Shown here one piece after another: positions 59,062 through 64,000 of a DNA stretch of 64,000 bases (the stretch's first letter is position 1; each line of letters opens with the position of its first letter). The notes under the pieces were generated by a model. It did no database searches and was not told where the DNA came from. It saw only the letters and a program-made list of their open reading frames with translations. Location: contig JAGTJL010000005.1 of assembly GCA_020746875.1 (NCBI GenBank), forward strand, positions 2,480,001-2,544,000. Reading direction: 5' to 3'. The stretch is from Rhexocercosporidium sp. MPI-PUGE-AT-0058. Lineage: Eukaryota; Ascomycota; Leotiomycetes; Helotiales. Made by a program: the position numbers and the translations under genes.

Positions 59062-59631
59062 TGTGGGGTAGATAATGTATGGAACGCAGGCAACTGTGCC
59101 GCAATGCCGGTCCAATTCTCACGTTAGTGCTTATACAGGGATATACACGCATTGACTCGACTGATTGGCCTTTGCTACGAGGGGTGTCCAATTATATCTG
59201 ACGAATTGTGGCAGGGTTCTACATTAGGATAGGCTGCTGGACGGAGCTAGGAGATAACTGAGTCTGGACCGAAGATGGGCCAGATCGTTGCTGGTCAAAC
59301 TTCAACTTCTATCGACCTTCGACATCATTGCTACTCCACGTCGCACACATATTTATACATATACCGGAGTTCTTAGGATAGGATGACATCACTCAGGTTA
59401 TAAATTTCGAATCGACGCAATTTTTACAACGCGGTGGCGCAAGAGTGGAGGCCAAGTGTGTGCAGATTCTGCTGTTTGAGTTGATTGAGACAGATCCAGC
59501 TGCTAGGACACCTCAACAGCAAAGTCTGCCGAATAGGACAGCTATTTTTGATAAGGTATCAATAGTAACTCAAGTTTATCATCGTAGGCAGACATTACCA
59601 CCTGGCTTCTATATAACTTCCGGTATTCGCG
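59062..59631. promoter_or_regulatory. Bidirectional promoter of the regulator and P450 genes
   Basis: 570 bp separates the two divergent start codons, with no gene. Such shared promoters are common in fungal metabolic clusters. TATA-like sequence (ATATTTATACATATA) lies at 59348-59362 and is oriented toward neither gene with certainty. Confidence 0.5.
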
Positions 59632-61583
59632 ATGTCCTTCCAGCCAGCCCTGAATGGGACCAGCTCGCCTCCCATGGAAATAATTTTCAGTCAATATCGT
59701 TCGTCCCTAAACGCATTATTCTTTGTTGTGGTGTCCCTTGTACTTGTCTACGTTACAAAAGTTATCAACTATAGACGAGCATTTAAACATCTTGTAAGTC
59801 GGTTGAACTGGACATGCTTGAATCGAGGCAGCTCGTTAACCTCCTTACCCAGCATGGCCCACTGCCTTCTCCTCCATTTAGCATGTGGTTTGGAACCATT
59901 CCTGGAATTGCAGGTCTTTATAAGAATAGTCCGACGGATACACATCCGATGACCACGATGACGGTTCTGTCGCGCAAGTACAACCTCGGGAATATATACT
60001 TCCTCGACAACTGGCCTGCGTCTGATTGGCGCCAGCTTGTTGTCAACGATCCCGTACGAACTCAAATACTCCTTTTGACTTCGCAATGTAGACGCAACCC
60101 ACTGACATATTTGATTTAGGCCGTCGCAGCGCAAGCTATCCAGCAGCACAACCTCCACAAATACCACAAGTACCCCGACTTCGTCGGGCATGTGGTCGGC
60201 AAAACCAGCATGTTGATCACAGAGGATCAAGAATGGAAGAAGACCCGCGCACTCTTTAATCCAGGTTTCGCTGCTGGGCATCTCATGACTCTCGTCCCTA
60301 GTATTGTGGATGATACAACCGTCTTCATCAAGATCCTCAACAGGCTCGCAGATTCGGGAGAGATTACTCCGCTTGACGATGCGCTTGCACGTCTGACCAT
60401 CGATATCATGGGACATGTTGTCTTGGATCATGACTTGAACTCACAGACTAGTGAAAATGAGATGGTCAATGGGTTTAGAGGTTCTGTGAGATGGTCCCCA
60501 GCGGCGGTGACTACCAATCCCTTCCAGAATCTCAACCCGATTACCCCAATGGCACATTGGTATTACACCCGCATCACAGATAACTACATCAAGAAAGTCA
60601 TCAAGCAGCGAATAGCTCTTCGCCCAGCGGAGAATGGCTCTTCCGTGAAGAAGTCCGGCCGGAGACCAGCCATCGATCTCGCAGTCGACGAATACCTCGT
60701 CACGGGCGATGAAGGCAAGGCTAGCCTTGTAGATGCTAAATTCTTGCAAGTTGCCACCGATCAAATGAAGACCTTCCTCTTTGCTGGCCATGATACATCT
60801 TCCTCGACACTCTGCTACATATACCACGAGCTCCACACGCATCCCGAAGCACTCGCTAAAGTTCGCCAAGAACATGATCATGTCTTCGGACCTTCTACCA
60901 ACGCTGCTGAAGCTATCAAGAGAAAGCCAGCTTTACTCAACGAGCTTCCGTTTACTCTAGCCATCATCAAAGGTACCCTCTCTGTTCCCTTTCCCGAATC
61001 CTCACAAGTATACAAATACCTAATAGCTCATCAGAGGTCCTCCGCCTCTACCCACCCGTCTCCACCGCCCGCGAAGGCAGCAAATCCGTCTCCCTAACCA
61101 CAAACGGCACGACCTACAGCACAGAAAACACCATGGTCTGGATTAACCTCCACACGATCCAACGGCGCGCCGACCTCTTCCCTGACCCTGATTCCTTCAT
61201 CCCCGAACGCTTCTTGCCCCCTCCCAACAACTACCCTGCGCAGAAGGAGATCGTGAAAGATTCATGGCGGCCTTTTGAGAAGGGTCCAAGAGGTTGCATT
61301 GGTCAGGAATTGGCGGTTCTGGAGATGAAGATTATTATGGTCATGACGTTGAGGGATTTCGATATTAGTTCGGCGTATGAGGAGTGGGATCGCATGTTGG
61401 GGAGGGAGAAGCCGGGTGAGATGTTGGATGGGAAGAGGGGCATGTTCGGTGAGTTAACCTACTAGGAGTGTTTCCCTTCAATGCTAATCGGTGATTTTAG
61501 GAACTCGTGCGTATCAGCAGATGAAGACTACTGCTAAGCCGTCGGATGATATGCCTGCCAGAGTCAAGAGACGGGTGGTGTGA
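59632..61583 (+). CDS. Cytochrome P450 monooxygenase
   Basis: Five exons, 59632-59793, 59853-60053, 60120-60972, 61035-61448 and 61501-61583, give 570 aa. An N-terminal helix (ALFFVVVSLVLVYVTKVI) anchors it in the ER, and a short Pro-rich hinge HGPLPSPP follows at the first junction. Hallmarks: I-helix FLFAGHDTSSSTLCYI (the A/G-G-x-D-T oxygen-activation motif), EVLR at residues 406-409 (ExxR, formed across an intron), PERF, and the heme loop FEKGPRGCIG with Cys near 493. Length is normal for microsomal fungal P450s. From memory the I-helix looks like the CYP59 group that includes sterigmatocystin and aflatoxin pathway P450s, but this placement is weak. Its regulator neighbour and the MFS gene suggest an inducible pathway or detoxification. 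Confidence 0.94.
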
Positions 61584-62119
61584 GGTATAGATTGAAGCAA
61601 AAGGTGGTCATCAGAAGAAACACGGAGACATCCTGATATATACCCAATGCTAAGTACTTAGACATCAAAATGCAAGCAAGTCATTGAAATAGCCATATTA
61701 AGGAGCATTACCGGGATTCAGATAAGACAGTGTCACAAGTGTCTTGTCGGCTTTCATCGCATCTTATTGCGCGAAGCAGAGCTAACGGCGCTCACGTGAA
61801 TTTCACGTCAAATATTAATAACACGCAAAGGCTGATCAGCATGAAGCAATTCGTTTCATTGGTCTCGGCACTAGCTCTTCTGACTTTCAAGCCATATATG
61901 AGAACTGGGCCGAAGTGTGCGGCCGGACCAACATGAGCTTCCATGACCTGATAATATGAGAGGTGCTACGAATCACATTTTGTATGTAACGGCCCGAAAG
62001 TAAGACTTGCCCAACATTACTTGGATTTCGAGTTCGACCATGGAACGAGATCTTTCACGACCCCTGAAACCAGAACAGACAAGAAGAAATCCCTCAAATT
62101 GAAATACCGTCAACACGAA
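61584..62119. other. 3' flank of the P450 gene
   Basis: About 540 bp without a supported gene. Confidence 0.5.
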
Positions 62120-62720
62120 ATGGCAAACGTCCACCGCCAACAATATGACGCAATGACAGTTGCAGTCATCGGAGCTCCCAGAGGCCTAGGAAGAGAGCTG
62201 GGAAAGCAATTAGCGAAATCAACAGACACCCAAGTAATCGCCTCTACCCGATCATCTGAGGTAGACGGCAGGATCAAACGTGAAGTCAATCACACTATAC
62301 ATCACAGACGACGCTTCTGTCACGGCAGCAGCAAAGACCGTCTCCGAGCTAGATCTCCTCATCGTCAACGCAGCCATGGGCAGTAACGATACTCTTCTTA
62401 ACACCTCATCCGACGACCTGGTCGCATATCTGAGCACCAAAGTAATCGGACCGCATCGAGTTATCAAGGCCTTCCTCCCGGCACTGCTCACGGTAAAATG
62501 AGGAAAATCATCGTCATCTCGTCTTCTTCGGGATCCAACGAGCTACAAAGAGGCACCCGCGTTGGCTTCAGCGGCCCGTATTCGGTTTCCAAGGCTGCGT
62601 TGAACATGCTTGCTGTGCAGTACCACAACGAGCTGCAAGACCAGGGCTTCACGGTTGTCCCGATCCATCCTGGGTGGGTTGCCTCGACGGACACTCCATG
62701 CTCGTATAGCGCAATCTCTT
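62120..62720 (+). pseudogene. Relic of a short-chain dehydrogenase (C-factor-like)
   Basis: Three frames abut: MTVAVIGAPRGLGRELGKQL (cofactor loop, start 62120 or 62153), then VKSITLYITDDASVTAAAK and LDLLIVNAAMGSNDTLLNTS, then GKMRKIIVISSSSGSNEL, YSVSKAALNML (the Tyr-x-x-x-Lys pair) and PIHPGWVAS. The first shift, near 62279, is removed by dropping one base; the second, near 62490, lies around CACGGTAAAATGAGG and would need one base more. After HPGWV the frame is unlike any SDR, so the C terminus is lost. Motif order and spacing match the CsgA/sniffer-like SDR group. A split across tiny introns is ruled out by the distances. Confidence 0.65.
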
Positions 62721-64000
62721 GGTGGTACTCACTCGCAAATCGTCCACGCTGTGCTTGTGGTTGTGATCATTGTATACAGGTCGGCTGGAAAGCCTCTCTA
62801 GGGCTCAAGTTCAGCTTTGTGTGCCTCATTGTGCTCAGAAAATGACAGCCATCGATTCTCAATAGTCTCCCATGTACCGTACTTAAAGTTCGCTGGTGAC
62901 ATCTTGCTGCTAGATCCTCGAGTCTTTACCCCACCGCCCATGTTATGCTAGTTTCGCCTTGCAGAATCGACAGCCGTCGAAGGTGGCGCACAATTGAAGA
63001 AAGCATCTTCAATACCAAATTCCACACCCACTGTATGTCTTCCAAAGCTTCAGAGTACAGCACACCACTAACTGTGCTATAGCTTTTGGATTATCGTATG
63101 AAATTGTCCACTCCTGGTGGCAACTCATCTGTAATCTCCGTACTGCTTCAATCGATCTCTGAATGGCTCCAATTGTTTTGCCCCAAGCGCCCTCCTATAA
63201 TCAAACCCCATCGTGTAGGCTCAGTATTATTCGATTTGCAATAAGATCTCGATCTATATCAGGCGGTATTCGGGGGAGAGGTTCTAAGCCCTGCTGATGG
63301 CTGTGTGCGGTGTTGTTTTTCGTTGGTGCAGATGTAGGTGTGGTGTTGGTATTGTTATTAGTGTTGTTGGACGATATTTTTGGGTCAGCACGGTTTGCAC
63401 CAGGCTGGTTTCAAGGTCCCGCCAAAACCCAACACAGGAAATTCGCTTGCCCTGTTCCCTTCAAACATCATCTCCCTGCCGCATCAGCATCCGGCCCTAT
63501 TCTTCTTTCGAATGTTTGAACCATCACTTTGCCGTACTTCTATTTTCAGTAGTTGTATCTAATTATCCGCGGATTGATCTTCGAAGTCCCATTGCAGTCT
63601 TTCAGTCTACACTAGTGACCTAGTGCCTCCATCAAGGTCCCAACTTGGACTACAGACATTGTCTGTATGTGTACCTTTTATTTGTTCTTCTCTACTCCAG
63701 ATCCTGCAACTTACTCCTGTGATTGTTCTCACCACGGCATACATTTCTTCACGTAGGAGTGACACATAGGCAAGACTAATGTTGCGAGCCGTGGGGTTTC
63801 ACTTGAGTCTCTCTTCCAGGACACTTAGCTTCGTTGAAATAGACATGTTATTCGAGGCCTCTTGTTCTCTATCATTACTATCTACAGCAGAAGGCGGCAC
63901 CCTTCCTTCCCTAGTGGCAATGTTTACTCTCTCTCAAAACCATGGTTTCCATTTTCGACTCCATCTCTCTCATGGTACCACGTTGCTGCCCTTGATGAGG
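62721..64000. other. Gene-free right end
   Basis: No supported gene in the last 1.3 kb. Frames such as 63297-63623 are short and have no family features. A gene running out of the window cannot be excluded. Confidence 0.5.

Overview
The window is nuclear DNA of a filamentous ascomycete (Pezizomycotina). The evidence is short spliceosomal introns (mostly 45-75 nt, GT..AG, often with a CTAAC-like branch site) and families typical of these fungi: HET proteins, Zn2Cys6 regulators, a Yvc1-type TRP channel, a hydrophobin, NRPS-like reductases and Ras1. Helotiales/Leotiomycetes is a plausible placement, but that is inference only. Gene models below were built by hand: exons were joined so that the reading frame and the family motifs are both restored across each junction.

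Layout. 0-4 kb: an unrecognised gene relic, then a secreted Diels-Alderase/CrtC-like protein. 4.5-10.2 kb: a PhzF-family protein and a 15-exon vacuolar TRP channel. 10.9-14.8 kb: a HET-domain protein, a relic carrying stop codons, and a small class II hydrophobin. 16.7-17.5 kb: an enoyl-CoA hydratase relic. 18.9-28.3 kb is a conserved core block with a Sec14-like protein, a molybdopterin-binding-domain protein and Ras1, separated by long gene-free stretches. 29.7-35.4 kb: two tandem paralogues of a family I do not recognise, with two Zn2Cys6-type clusters near the N terminus and a further Cys-rich C-terminal domain. The upstream copy is broken by frameshifts. 37.6-41.0 kb: an A-T-reductase NRPS-like enzyme. 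41.5-42.2 kb: a relic of a secreted protein. 42.6-44.6 kb: an F-box/ankyrin protein. 44.6-50.5 kb is an AT-rich island without intact genes; it holds a HET-domain relic and a decayed satellite of about 200 bp that runs into a derived repeat of about 62 bp. 50.5-61.6 kb: a short-chain dehydrogenase, a cluster-less fungal regulator, an MFS transporter, a Zn2Cys6 regulator and a P450. 62.1-62.7 kb: a frameshifted dehydrogenase relic.

How the genes may work together. The MFS transporter, Zn2Cys6 regulator and P450 (54.8-61.6 kb) have the make-up of a small secondary-metabolism or detoxification cluster. The regulator and P450 diverge from one 570-bp spacer. The NRPS-like reductase lies 13 kb away across the repeat island, so a functional link is possible but unproven. 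Several relics carry stops that a C-to-T or G-to-A change explains, as expected from repeat-induced point mutation (RIP) or similar decay. The strongest leads are the tandem double-zinc-cluster family, a 4-nt microexon inside the zinc cluster of the regulator at 56.9-59.1 kb, and the satellite.
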